A stretch of 24,597 bases of DNA from Seison nebaliae (lineage: Eukaryota; Rotifera; Pararotatoria; Seisonacea; Seisonidae). The notes under the pieces were generated by a model. It made no database searches and was not told the DNA's origin. It worked only from the letters and a program-made list of their open reading frames with translations. Shown here piece by piece: positions 9,078 to 19,985 of this stretch (its first letter is position 1; every line of letters starts with the position of its first letter). The position numbers and the translations under genes are program-made. The stretch is taken from positions 1 to 24,597 of the forward strand of contig JALJEE010001084.1 in assembly GCA_023231475.1 (NCBI GenBank), in the 5' to 3' direction.

Positions 9078-9876
9078 ATGAAATATTGGAGAAGAAATAA
9101 AAGAAAAATGATCATTCTTCTGATAATTTCATTAATTTTCCAATTTCATTTAACTCGTTCTGAGATTATTGCACATAGTTAATTTTCATTTATATTCCTA
9201 ATTCACAACTAAAATTATTGTTCATTAGAGGATTGCTCATTTCCTTTCTCTTATGCCAATAAAACTTATACTGAATGTTTAATGAGAAACAATTCGTTAC
9301 CATTATGTAAAACGAAAGAAGAGAAATGGTTAAGATGTCAAGTTGAGTGTGCACAATTTCACAACGTTTATTTACAAGGAATATCCAATTGCTTTCCAAA
9401 TCGAAATCAATTATTAGTCTGCACTCCTAATAACGATTTTGGAAAGATTCAATTTGTGCCATGCGACGATAATTCGAGCAGAAATTATCGTTAGTTTCTA
9501 TTTTTATTATATAATATTATTTTTATATTATTTCTTATTAGATGTTCCATTATTTCAATGCAAATATCGGAATCCTCATAATCTGACCTACATTTATCAT
9601 GCTGGAGATTATTTTAAGCCGAATATATGTCGCACATGTAGATGTAACGTTGATTCAACAATCCAATGCAGAAGTTATGTTTGCCGTTCTTCCCGTTGCA
9701 GCAGATCTGAAACGACTCTTCAAGAAAAAAGATGTTGTCCCACTTGTTCAGATGATGCGAACTCCAACAAAAGTCCCAAATTACTACTACCAATTTTAGC
9801 CCCAAACATTTGGTGGGAGAATCCGCTTTTAATGAAACTTATGAGTAGTGAAAAAAAACGAAGACGAAAAGATTAA
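9078..9876 (+). CDS. Secreted protein: fibronectin-II-like region plus VWC domain
   Basis: Three exons (9078-9177, 9229-9489, 9542-9876; introns 51 and 52 bp, both phase 1) encode 231 residues. Residues 1-33 are a basic start followed by a strongly hydrophobic segment, a probable signal peptide. Residues 36-69 read C-x-FPF-x-Y-x4-YTEC, then C-x-T-x4-KW-x2-C, which resembles a fibronectin type II module, though the usual Trp-Cys is Leu-Cys. More cysteines follow. Exon 3 encodes a full von Willebrand factor C domain, residues 127-189: ten cysteines with C-x2-C-x-C in the middle and CC-x2-C at the end. The tail is basic and ends in KKRRRRKD-like residues. VWC proteins commonly bind growth factors or matrix outside the cell; the ligand here is unknown. 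A second in-frame Met at about residue 11 could be the true start. Confidence 0.78.
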
Positions 9877-11327
9877 TAAATAATTACTTTAATAGTGACA
9901 GAAAAAAATTATTTTGATCAATATAATAATTCATTGTCAAATAAATATGTCTTTTTAGGAAAGTTTCTTCAAAATTATACCGAACATAATTTCATTAATC
10001 TTTTATTACGGTTATATCTGCTCAAAATTCATTTGGAACTCTCTTTTATGACAACTGTCAAACTTTAATGAAATTTACTTACAAATACTACTTGTTAAAA
10101 TGCTTGATATTTATTAAGATTACGAATTATTTCATAAGTAATTTGTAGTTGTATTATCATAATAAGTTCTTATTATTAATCTCTATTAGAGTATAATAGT
10201 ATTATGTTCTAATTATAATTAGATATTTTTTAGATATAGAAATATATAATTATATTAAGTTGTTCTTATAAGATTTTGAACGATTTTATTTAAAACAAAA
10301 TTTTATTATTGAAAACAAAGGGAAAATTATATGATTAAATTAATTATCATTTTAATAAAATTTTGGTCATAGAAAACATTGAATTTATTATCCAATTGAC
10401 ATTATTTCGAAATTATATAGTATCATCCATTTCTTTAGAACATTGTGTGTCTTAAGAATCATCCTCATAGAATGTAATGCCATACAATCCATTCAACCCA
10501 TCCTTTGGATGAATTTTTCCATTCACTAATACTTTTGGGTATCGTTACCCATGTGAATGAAAAATGGCAACCATTGAACTAGTATTGTCAATCAGCATTG
10601 ACCTTCCTTTAAAGAATTTCTCCATCTCATTTAGATGTAAAAATGATATGGAGTGAAATCATCACTCTTATTTTTACGTAAAATAAATTTTCTAAATATG
10701 AAAAAGCGCATAAGATAAAAATTAGAATTCTGTTTCGAATCAGTTGAATATAAATATAATCGAAAATGGAAAAGTCAAACGGAATTTTGATTGTTTAAAA
10801 TTGAGTTGAAAAATATAAACTGAATTTTCCTAAACGTTTCTAAAAAGATTAATTAAAAAATATATAATTTCTTCCTAAATAAGGACCTGAACAAGACAAA
10901 ATTTAAAACTGACAAAAATTAATTATTAAATATCAGTTCATTGTACTTCAATTGATAGAATACAAAATTGGCTTAAATGTGATTTATTCGTTGGAGAGAT
11001 TCTTCAGCAATTAACAATTTCAACAATGTAAATGAAACATTTTTAAGGTCTTCTTTGCCTAATATAAAAAATTTATAATATTCAGTTTTCATTAAATTAG
11101 TTTTATTGAAGTTCCTGTCTAACCGTCTTTATGTTGTCAAATTAAAATATTTTACGATTAAGATATACTACATTAAAAATACAAGATAAAAAAATATAAA
11201 ATAAAAGCTTATCCAACAACAACATTTGGATATTTTATGTAAATTTCCTTTATTCCTGATAATTGAAATATTTGGAAAGGAACATCGTTTTCTCATTAAC
11301 TAGTGAGTTAGATAAGATCCGTTAAAA
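9877..11327. other. Intergenic gap upstream of RPB2 with a GC island
   Basis: There is no gene I can support. A polyadenylation hexamer for the upstream gene lies at 9940-9945. Most of the stretch is 10-20% GC, but 10441-10690 rises to about 33% and contains several hairpins (listed separately). The last 100 bp before RPB2 should contain its promoter, but I see no clear TATA box among the many AT-rich words. Confidence 0.6.
10441..10690. other. GC-island with strong hairpins; possible structured RNA or regulatory element
   Basis: Two notable foldbacks occur. First, TTTTTCCATTCAC (10514-10526) pairs with GTGAATGAAAAA (10553-10564) apart from one extra C, and encloses TGGGTA-TCGT-TACCCA (10536-10551). 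Second, CTCCATCTCATTT (10620-10632) pairs 12 of 13 with AAATGATATGGAG (10641-10653) around an 8-nt loop. A short minus-strand frame ending at the TAA at 10452-10454 looks compositionally protein-like (about 30 codons) but has no partner exon. Candidates are an unrecognised small RNA precursor, a conserved regulatory element or a transposon remnant. Confidence 0.4.
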
Positions 11328-14300
11328 ATGTTGAACTCATACAACGTGTCTAATTCATATGTGAGTGAATATGAAAATCAGACTTGTGCAGACAATGACG
11401 AAATAAAAACAGATTTATGGCAAGAGGCTTGTTGGGTCATCATCGCCAGTTATTTCCGAGAACGTGGATTAGTTCGTCAACAATTGGAATCGTTTGATGA
11501 TTTCTTAAAAGTGTCAGTTCAAAGAATTATTGATGATATTCCAATAATTGAATTGAAAGCGGAAGTTGAATATCGAGAGGATGTAATTATCGATCCAAAA
11601 AAATATGAGATCTCTTTCGATCAATTATCGATTTCAAAACCGATATTTTGGGAATCAAATGGAAATTCTTATCCGCTCTTTCCTAATGAAGCCAGATTAA
11701 GGAATCTCTCTTATACGTCGCCGTTGTATGTAGATGTGGTGAAAAGAACGATAGAGAATGAACAAGTAACGGGAACGAAACATATGGAAATGCAATCGAT
11801 AGGACGGATTCCAGTTATGTTGAAATCGAAATTTTGTCGATTAGCTTCAATCAATCGAGTTGAATTGATGGAGGCTAATGAATGTCCATTAGATCCAGGT
11901 GGTTATTTCATCATCAATGGTTCGGAGAAAGTGTTGATCGCTCAAGAGAAGATGGCGACAAATACCGTTTATGTTTTCTCAATGAAAGATTCGAAATTTT
12001 CTTATCGTTGTGAAATCCGTTCAATGATGGAAACATCATCACGACCAACGTCAACATTATGTGTGAATATGTTGGCAAGAAGTGGTAGTTTGAAATCAGC
12101 TCGACAGAAATTAGGACAACCGATAATTGCAATTCTTCCATACATCAAAACAGAAATTCCTGTTATCATAGTTTTCCGAGCATTAGGATTCGTTCACGAT
12201 CGTCATATTTTAGAACATATAATTTATGATTTCGAAGATCAAGAAATGTTAGAAAAAATAAAACCGTCATTAGATGAAGCATTCGTCATTCAATCGAAAA
12301 TGGTGGCAATGGATTTTATTGGTACTCGTGGTGTGAAACCAGGAATTACGAAAGAGAAACGAATCAAATATACGACAGATATTTTACAAAAAGAAATGTT
12401 ACCTCATATTTCTATCGAACAATTTCATGAAACAAGAAAAGCTTATTTCCTCGGTTATATGGTACATCGTTTGTTGCAGATTTCATTAGGACGTAGAGAA
12501 TTAGATGATCGTGATCATTATGGAAATAAACGATTAGACTTAGCTGGACCGTTAATGGCATTCTTATTTCGAACATTAGTTCGAAATTTAGTGAGAGAGA
12601 TGAAAATGATTGCACAAAAAGAAATTGATAGAAATGGTGATTTTAATTTGATTAGTGCACTAAAAGATTCAATTATAACTGATGGATTGAAATATTCATT
12701 AGCAACTGGTAATTGGGGAGATCAACGAAAAGCACATCAAACAAGAGCTGGTGTAAGTCAAGTATTAAATCGATTAACATTTGTTTCTACTTTATCTCAT
12801 TTACGTCGTGTTAATTCGCCAATTGGTCGTGATGGGAAATTAGCACGTCCACGTCAATTGCACAACACTCAATGGGGAATGATTTGTCCATCGGAGACAC
12901 CGGAAGGTCATGCTATTGGTTTATTGAAAAATTTGTCATTGATGTCTTATATTTCGGTTGGTTCTCCAATTACACCAATAGTCGGTTTTCTCGAAGATTG
13001 GGCAATGGAAAGTTTAGATGAAATACAAGCAGAAACTTTGAAAGATTGTACGAAAATCTTCATAAATGGAAGTTGGATTGGTGTAATTCAACGAGCAGAT
13101 CAATTGAACGAATCATTGAAGAAATTGAGAAGAAACATGTCACAATCGGTGGTTGATGTGAGTATTATTCGAGATATTCGTGAACGAGAACTTCGAGTTT
13201 TCACCGATCAAGGACGAGTATGTCGTCCGTTATTAATCGTTGAAGATAATAAATTATTATTGACATTAAATCATATAAAATTATTGGAGGAAGAAGAAAT
13301 TCAATGGTCTGATTTATTAGAACAAGGTATTGTTGAGTATGTTGATCCTCATGAAGAAGAAACAATTCTTTGTGCTATGTTACCACAAGATGTGATGAAA
13401 CAAGGTCTATTTCACAATACTTATACACATTGTGAAATTCATCCATCAATGATTTTGGGTGTATGTGCTTCATTAATTCCATTTCCTGATCATAATCAAT
13501 CGCCACGTAACACTTATCAAAGTGCTATGGGAAAACAAGCAATGGGTGTTTATATCACAAATTATCATGTTCGAATGGATACTTTAGCTCATGTACTCTT
13601 CTATCCACAAAAACCTCTCGTTACTACTCGAGCAATGAAACATCTTTTATTTAGTGAATTACCAGCCGGTATTAATGCAATAGCAGCAATCGCTTCCTAT
13701 ACCGGTTACAATCAGGAAGATTCCATCATACTCAATTGGAGTGCCATAGATCGCGGTTTTCATAGATCAGTATTTTTCCGTTCATATCGTGATGCTGAAT
13801 CGGAACGTAGTGGAGATACAATGGAGAAATTTGAATGTCCTGATAATAGTACAACACAAGGAATGAGAAATGCAACTTATTCGAAATTAGATGCTGATGG
13901 TTTAGTAGCACCAGGATTACGTGTATCTGGTGATGATGTGATAATTGGAAAGACGATGAAATTACCTGAAAATGATGAAGATGGTGAAGGTGATCGTCGA
14001 TATTCAAAAAAAGATATTAGTACATTCTTAAGATCGAGTGAAACTGGTATTATTGATCAAGTTCTCATATCTACTAATGGTGATGGTTTTATGTTTGTAA
14101 AAATTAAAGTGAGAAGTATTCGACTTCCACAAATCGGCGATAAATTCGCGAGTAGACATGGACAAAAAGGAACTTGTGGTATGTTATATGCACAAGAAGA
14201 TTTACCATTCACTTGTGAAGGTGTTACACCTGATATGATAGTGAATCCACATGCAATTCCATCACGTATGACAGTTGGTCATTTAATCGAATGTCTTTTA

Positions 14301-14915
14301 GGAAAAGTCAGTTCAAATCGTGGAGAAATTGGTGATGCTACACCATTTAATGACAATGTAAATGTTGAAAAGATTGCTGAACGATTAAAGGAAGCTCGTT
14401 ATCATAAATATGGATATGAAGTCATGTATAATGGATATACAGGACGGAAATTGAATACTCAAATATTTTTAGGTCCAACATATTATCAGCGATTGAAACA
14501 TATGGTCGATGATAAGATTCATTCGAGAGCACGAGGACCCGTTCAAAATCTTAATCGACAACCAATGGAAGGACGTTCACGTGATGGTGGATTGAGATTT
14601 GGTGAAATGGAACGTGATTGTCAAATTGCTCACGGATCAGCACAATTTCTTAAAGAACGATTATTTGAAGTATCTGATCCATATCGCGTACACGTTTGTG
14701 ATTTATGTGGATTAATTGTGATTGCTAATTTGAAGACGAAATCATACGAATGTCGTGCTTGTAAGAACAAAACTCAAGTTCGATTTCTTATTTTTCTCTT
14801 AATTTTCATTCATTTCCCCTTCTAGATATCTCAGGTTCGATTGCCATACGCATGTAAATTATTATTCCAAGAATTGATGGCGATGAACATAGCTCCACGA
14901 ATGATGGTCAATTAA
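11328..14915 (+). CDS. POLR2B: DNA-directed RNA polymerase II subunit RPB2
   Basis: Two exons, 11328-14777 and 14826-14915, separated by a 48-bp intron; the protein has 1179 residues, close to the usual 1170-1180. It is the second-largest catalytic subunit of RNA polymerase II and, with RPB1, forms the active-site cleft that makes mRNA in the nucleus. Conserved blocks run in order: the N-terminal [13 protein letters not shown] start; [17 protein letters not shown] in the lobe; the fork region ([18 protein letters not shown] followed by [13 protein letters not shown]); ALTTR-like MGKQAMGVY; the active-site [26 protein letters not shown] (about 937-951); the hybrid-binding and anchor block [16 protein letters not shown]; and a C-terminal zinc finger with Cys 1124, 1127, 1142 and 1145. 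The second exon supplies the conserved end [13 protein letters not shown]-type helix and APRMM. The gene appears intact. It is head-to-tail with the next gene, 149 bp away. Confidence 0.98.
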
Positions 14916-14986
14916 TCTTTTTTGTATTAATATAAAACTATTTCATTAAAGTCATTTTTAGTTTTGTTTTTATAATTTTTCTCACG

Positions 14987-14992
14987 AATAAA
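14987..14992 (+). terminator. Polyadenylation signal AATAAA for RPB2
   Basis: Canonical hexamer 71 bp after the RPB2 stop codon, before the start of the next gene at 15065. Confidence 0.65.
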
Positions 14993-15064
14993 GTTTTATA
15001 AAAAAGAATTTAAATAAATTGAATTTTAAATTATCATTATTTCCGATTCAAAATCCAAAAAGAA

Positions 15065-16060
15065 ATGAAAATCCGATTCGTCATTCATCTTATCTTTCTA
15101 CTACCAATCACATCTACTGATGGTTTTAATTCGGATAAATTTCTTTAAAGAATTTATATGAATAAAATTCCATCTAATAGGTTCTATGAAAACTCATTGT
15201 GAAGAAGGAAGGTGTTTAGTAGAGGATAATGTTGAAAAGTTACAAATAGATGTAATGGTAAATATTCATTCGAATTATTCACAAAAGGATTGGAATCAGT
15301 ACCAATTCAATAAAAATATAACCAAAATAGAATGTTCCATTCTCATTTGGGAGATCAACAGCCATAATGACATTGAACTACATTTGAAGAATTGGAAGAA
15401 AAAAGATGGATATGTATTGACCAAATTAGAAATGAATAGATTAGAAAATTACCATTTTTCTATAGGTCATTTCAACATCTTTCTTAATCGACTTACAATT
15501 GATAGTGGTACTAATAATAGTTTAATTAATGCCCAATTGGCACAAGTTCATTGTGATTATCAGCAATTTATTCGTTTCATTGCCGTTCTCATCATTTAAT
15601 TTGTTTCCATTAGTTCTTACTTAATTATCTAGATATCTTATCAAACAGACAAAACAACAAATAGTCACATGTTCCATATTGATGGTGACCAAATATTCTT
15701 TATTTTACCATCCACTCAATGTAATGTTATTATATATCTTATTAAATATTCGAATTTTAATTTCTTTTTCAGCAATTATTCTCATCAAAATTGAGTGAAA
15801 TGAAAGTCATTCAACTATGTCTATTTAATATGAGTAAGAAACGAGAAATTCATATAATCCCAAACATATTCGAACCGATCGATCAAGTTGATATGTTTCG
15901 TCCGAGAAAATTCGAATTTAATCTTAAACGCAATTCATGGAAATTTCAAAAGAAACTTGCACTTACTTTAGATTCTTTCATTATCATAACCATTCCAATA
16001 ATTATCTTGACGATACTTTGTTGGATTATTCATATTGTGAAATCTTTCGGATCAAAATAA
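15065..16060 (+). CDS. Unrecognised type I single-pass membrane glycoprotein
   Basis: Exons are 15065-15122, 15181-15584, 15633-15725 and 15773-16060, giving 280 residues. The first exon encodes a classic signal peptide (MKIRF then a hydrophobic run ending near TSTDG). The predicted luminal or extracellular part has several cysteines (CEEGRC near residue 25), and N-glycosylation sequons N-Y-S, N-I-T and N-N-S. Near residues 250-272 a hydrophobic segment rich in Ile (FIIITIPIIILTILCWIIHIV) is a likely membrane anchor, leaving about eight residues in the cytosol. I recognise no family. Introns are 58, 48 and 47 bp. The third donor was chosen at 15726 rather than the GT at 15721, because only the former keeps the frame that reaches the membrane segment; the other choice would give a shorter secreted protein. 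Confidence 0.65.
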
Positions 16061-16235
16061 ACGAAATTCTTAGAAAAATAGTATTAGTAACTAATTTCGT
16101 GAAAAATTGTTGTTGACATAAGACGAATGACGAGATAAATAAATAAATTTTGATGAAACTGATGAAATTTAAAGTTATTCATTGCAACTTATTCATTGTA
16201 AAGAAAATTACGAAAGTTTTACTTGTTCAATATCA

Positions 16236-16394
16236 ATGACACTTCAACAATTATTATTATTCATAAGCTGCATTGTCTTAATACGACCGGCTTACTGTTT
16301 TGACGCTGGAGATGGAATTTGTCTATTTTTAGGATTGGTCGGCGCCGTTTGTTTGTTTTTCGCCATTATCGGTTACTGCGCAACAAAAAAATAG
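16236..16394 (+). CDS. 52-residue signal-peptide/transmembrane microprotein
   Basis: Single-exon frame from ATG 16236. The first 20 residues form a signal-peptide-like segment (MTLQQLLLFISCIVLIRPAYC). They are followed by FDAGDGIC and a Gly/Cys-rich hydrophobic helix (LFLGLVGAVCLFFAIIGYC), ending in ATKK. The frame is open upstream to about 16182, but only with a non-ATG codon. The local GC content and non-random hydrophobic pattern are higher than in flanking DNA, which argues for real coding. It is probably a small type I membrane protein or, if the second helix is short-lived, a secreted hydrophobic peptide. I know no family for it. It lies 175 bp after the preceding gene on the same strand. 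Confidence 0.5.
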   Translation: MTLQQLLLFISCIVLIRPAYCFDAGDGICLFLGLVGAVCLFFAIIGYCATKK

Positions 16395-16964
16395 AAAGAA
16401 TATATGGCTAATAATCAACGACAAATTCTCTTTATTATTAGAGAATTTTACTAATGAATAATTCAAAACAAACAATAATTCAATTCTCTACAAAATCTTT
16501 TTCGATTTCTTTTTTCATTCTCTTATTTTTGTAATAAATGGAAATCTAACAAAATCATTCAGTTGTTTTCTGTCGAATATTATGTCTGATGAATTTTTAA
16601 AGATATTTACATACATGTAGTATTTGTATTTGTAGACACATTAGACCATTAGAGCGTTCTTTTTTTCTTCTTCTTCAAAAAGAAAATAGAGGAATTGAAA
16701 GCTATAAAGATTTTATTTTTACAAAAAATTGATCGTTAGAAAACATAAATATTTGATTACAATTTAATAACAACAAAATTCATATTTATTGAATTTATAC
16801 TTTGATAAGTTTATACGATTGAAGTCCAATTTTCCATTAGATTTTTATTTATTTATCATTATTATTCTTTTTCCCAATTCTTCACTTTCATCACATTTTA
16901 TTACGGATTGGGAATATTTTTCCAACATTTCTAGTTTTGCTTCAAAGTCAAATTTTTATCCAGA
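16395..16964. other. Intergenic, nothing recognised
   Basis: AT-rich spacer with homopolymeric T runs and a short TTC run near 16660-16680. I see no coding, RNA or repeat feature that I can support. Confidence 0.6.
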
Positions 16965-17233
16965 ATGACTGAGAATCAACCTAGTCCTAAAAGTTAGATA
17001 TTATTAATCTTTCCATTATTCCATTTCTTTTAGAATATTCACCATTCGATCGAGATCCAACATTCTCAGGTGTTACCGACGCAGCAAGAAAATATAAAGC
17101 CACTGATCGTATCGAACAATTGGCAAGACCAAAAAAATTGGTGAATCAATACAAATTTGGGAGGTCCACTCATGGTCTTGTAGTAAATGATTCATTGGCT
17201 GATTTGGAAAAACGTAACATTCCTGGAACATAA
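16965..17233 (+). CDS. Small THEG-repeat-like (sperm microtubule-associated) protein
   Basis: Two exons (16965-16992 and 17034-17233, 41-bp phase-1 intron) encode 75 residues. The core DRIEQLARPKK matches the repeat signature of THEG/SPMAP2-type proteins, whose units have R-[IT]-x2-LA-x-PK. It is followed by a NQYKFGRSTHGL segment. Such proteins are small, basic, testis-enriched and associated with sperm axonemal microtubules. The vertebrate proteins carry several repeats; only one clear repeat is visible here, so assignment to the family is tentative. The frame is not visible as one long ORF because the first exon has only nine codons. It ends tail-to-tail, 113 bp from the stop of the next gene on the opposite strand. 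Confidence 0.6.
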
Positions 17234-17287
17234 TAACATTTTCTTTATTTCTCGACTATTTCTCCATGTTAATAGTTCCATGATAGA

Positions 17288-17316
17288 TTTATTTTGAAAT
17301 GATGATCTATAATAAA
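17288..17316. terminator. Overlapping polyadenylation signals between convergent genes
   Basis: AATAAA on the plus strand lies at 17311-17316 (78 bp after the THEG-like stop), and AATAAA on the minus strand at 17293-17288 (54 bp past the stop of the convergent membrane-protein gene). The two transcripts probably overlap at their 3' ends. Confidence 0.5.
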
Positions 17317-17346
17317 TATTTTTCATGGTTCTCTCAACAAATAAAA

Positions 17347-18406
17347 TTAAGTTAGACATTCTGATGGTAGACTGTTATGTTTCGATCGAGAATGACGTAG
17401 AATCTTCAAAAATGATGGATCATGTTTAATTCCCGGTTTTGTCGGTTCTCGTTTGGGTTTGTAAAGCCATCGAAGACTTTTTCTTTTTTTCGAATCTTCT
17501 TTTCCAAATATGAGTTGCTGATTTCGTTCTTTCAATCGAGATAAGAAATATTCGTGACTATCCATCAAAATCTGATATTTGTTAAACTCTTCCAAGAATT
17601 GTCTCCAACGAACAAAATTGTAATAAGATCGAATAACTGGATTATATACATAATGAGGCTTCCCTAATGATAGGAGAATTGATTGATATTTGTGATTTTT
17701 CGGTTTTATTGTTTGAACGATTTGAAGTGGTCCCTTACAAAATTGAGAGTGTACTCGTATAATGGGCATTGCGTATGGTAACGACTTGTAATCTTTCGTT
17801 TTTAGTGGAGTTTTCGTATGAATATTATACATCTTCCCAACTTGATTTCTTATGAGACGTCGCTGATATTTTCGAAATTTGATCAGTTCCTTTTCATTTT
17901 CATGATATGCACCGAACTGCTCTTTTAACAACTGCAAATTTGCTTTCTCATTCTTGTGCCGTCTCCTTCGTCGATGAGTTGAACATAATAAATAAATTAT
18001 CAGAATAGTTAATGCAATAAATAGACCGATACCTATTGACATACCAAGTGATGCATTGTAAACAATTTTGTTTAAATGAATAAATGTTAACGATGTAATA
18101 TTATCGATATTATTAAATTTGATCTGACTATACTGATAACCATCAGTTGAGTTTATTTGCATTATTTCATGTTTTCCCCTAATGCAAATAAATAGAAAAT
18201 GTTTCTTCTTTAAAATATAAAATCAATTAGTAGAAGAATATATTTGTCATATAATGAAATCATTCGAAAGAGTCTCACAATATCACCTTCCATTCTTTTA
18301 ACATCAGGAGATTGATTATGTAAAATAATTGAAAATGTTTTTCATTTTCCTCCGTTATTGACATATGACTCATATCAATCGAACCAAATGGTACTCGAAA
18401 TTTCAT
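17347..18406 (-). CDS. Unrecognised single-pass membrane protein with long basic cytosolic tail
   Basis: Preferred model: exon 1 18406-18279 and exon 2 18178-17347, with a 100-bp intron using a consensus GTGAG donor and phase 2, giving 319 residues. A shorter model begins at ATG 18162 (271 residues). There is no obvious signal peptide. The N-terminal part has sequons N-S-T, N-I-T and N-A-S. A single hydrophobic helix (residues 86-108 of the long model, SLGMSIGIGLFIALTILIIYLLC) is followed by HRRRRRHK. The charge pattern predicts N-terminus outside and a roughly 210-residue cytosolic tail that is Lys/Arg/Tyr-rich (RRL, KPKREPTKPG). I recognise no domain. It is convergent with the THEG-like gene. 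The 832-nt exon is certain as an open frame. The upstream exon is inferred from frame, donor and protein-like composition. Confidence 0.55.
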
Positions 18407-19200
18407 TTTCGATCATTTGAATATTTTGTTTTTCTTCTGTAGGAAAATGTTTAAATTAAGAAAATTATCTACAATTTCTTTTTGTGCCCACACGAAATTC
18501 CTTCGACTATACTTCATGAAAACTTTCATTGAAAAGAAATAATTTTATAAAATATTTTAATGATAAAAGCAATACGAAAGTTAATCTATAAATGTTTATT
18601 TCATTGGAAAGTTAACGGAACTTGATCCATTTGGAATATTTGTAGTTTGTTGTATCTTTTCAAAAAGTTTCTTATATGAAGTATTAGAAGAGTTATGTAG
18701 AGTAATGTCGATAGTTAAATTCAAGGAATATAATTCGTTCTTCACCTTTGCACTAGATTAATAAACTGAGTTGAATAGCACGATAATGGAAGTGAAAGTA
18801 GGTTGGGGAGAAGCTAAAGTGGAAATATCTTATAGAATGGGGATGGAGAAAATTTTAATTTTTTTGTTTCTATTAAGAATAGAAATAATAGAAACGTTTA
18901 TTTTTCTCTATTGATATTAAAATAAAGATAATCCTCTTAAATAATTCGTATTTCTCTAGTGAAAAACAACAAACAATTTCTTTAACTGATGACTTAAGAA
19001 TGAAATATTCATGAGGAAATTAATTAACTTAAAGCGAACTCAAAGGAAGAATAAACGAGACTATAAATTTTATAATAAAACACTTAATGTTTGATAACGA
19101 GTTAACGAATGGTGAATTATTTACGTTAAGGAAAAGATTTAGCTGATTATTATCTCAAGTTACATAGAAATTATTTTTTGCTCAATTCCTAGGAGCGATA

Positions 19201-19263
19201 GACAAGACTCTTGTCACATGCATCTCCCAATATATTTATTTATATGGCATGAATATTGGAGAT
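19201..19263. repeat. Two adjacent hairpins
   Basis: GACAAG-ACT-CTTGTC (19201-19215) is a perfect 6-bp hairpin. It is followed by ATCTCCCAATAT (19222-19233), which pairs with ATATTGGAGAT (19253-19263) apart from one bulged base. Both lie in gene-poor sequence. Confidence 0.5.
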
Positions 19264-19985
19264 ATGTGGGAATATATAGTTTTATGAATTAGAATGGAAT
19301 GCTGGTTTATTTATATTAGTCTCATTTCTAAAATGAAGTCTTATTTTCTTCGTCCTTTATTGAAGTCGTTTAGTATTGCATTAAGGTTGGATTTGTTTAA
19401 GACTAATTCTATCGTTCACCTATGGAAAAATTATGAAGAATATTATGTCGTTCCTCCAAAAGTTGGGTAGTGTATGAACATACATTTAATAACAATATAG
19501 AGATAGGAAAATATTTGTACGTGGACAAGATGTAGGTGGCCAAATATGAATTATATAATCTACCTAAATGAATCGATGTCGCTATTAGTTACAGATGATA
19601 ATTACATCAGAACATGGAAGCAGGATGTCTGCGTAACATCATTTCGACTTATTCACTAATCATATCATTCACATAATAGATAATTTACCAGAATAAATTA
19701 TGTTAAACGTATTATGTATTTATTGTCCATTTAGAATTAAGTCATTTGCTTTAATTTCTTCAATGAAACTTTTTCCTTTTACGATCATCATCTACGTTTC
19801 TCTAACTATTCGTTTTCGATAAGAATTTTTGTTTCATTGACTATGAAATATTATCTCATTTTTTTTTGGATATATCCGTCTAGTCAAGAGGATAAGATAT
19901 GACAGATATCCTATAAAAAACATACGAGATAAAACTTATTATTAAAATATCTTTCTCTTATGTAATTTGATATATTTGTTATTCA

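Noticed and set aside
10452-10546. Minus-strand 31-codon frame with protein-like composition
   Set aside because: It is closed upstream by a TAA with no splice acceptor between, and it overlaps a strong foldback. It could be a relic but is not supportable as a gene.
11914-14007. Minus-strand frames of 67-91 codons within RPB2
   Set aside because: They are shadows of the RPB2 coding sequence in antisense.
18786-18914. 42-codon plus-strand frame starting MEVKVGWGEAK
   Set aside because: It is short and low in complexity in its second half, with no signal peptide, homologue or splice partner.
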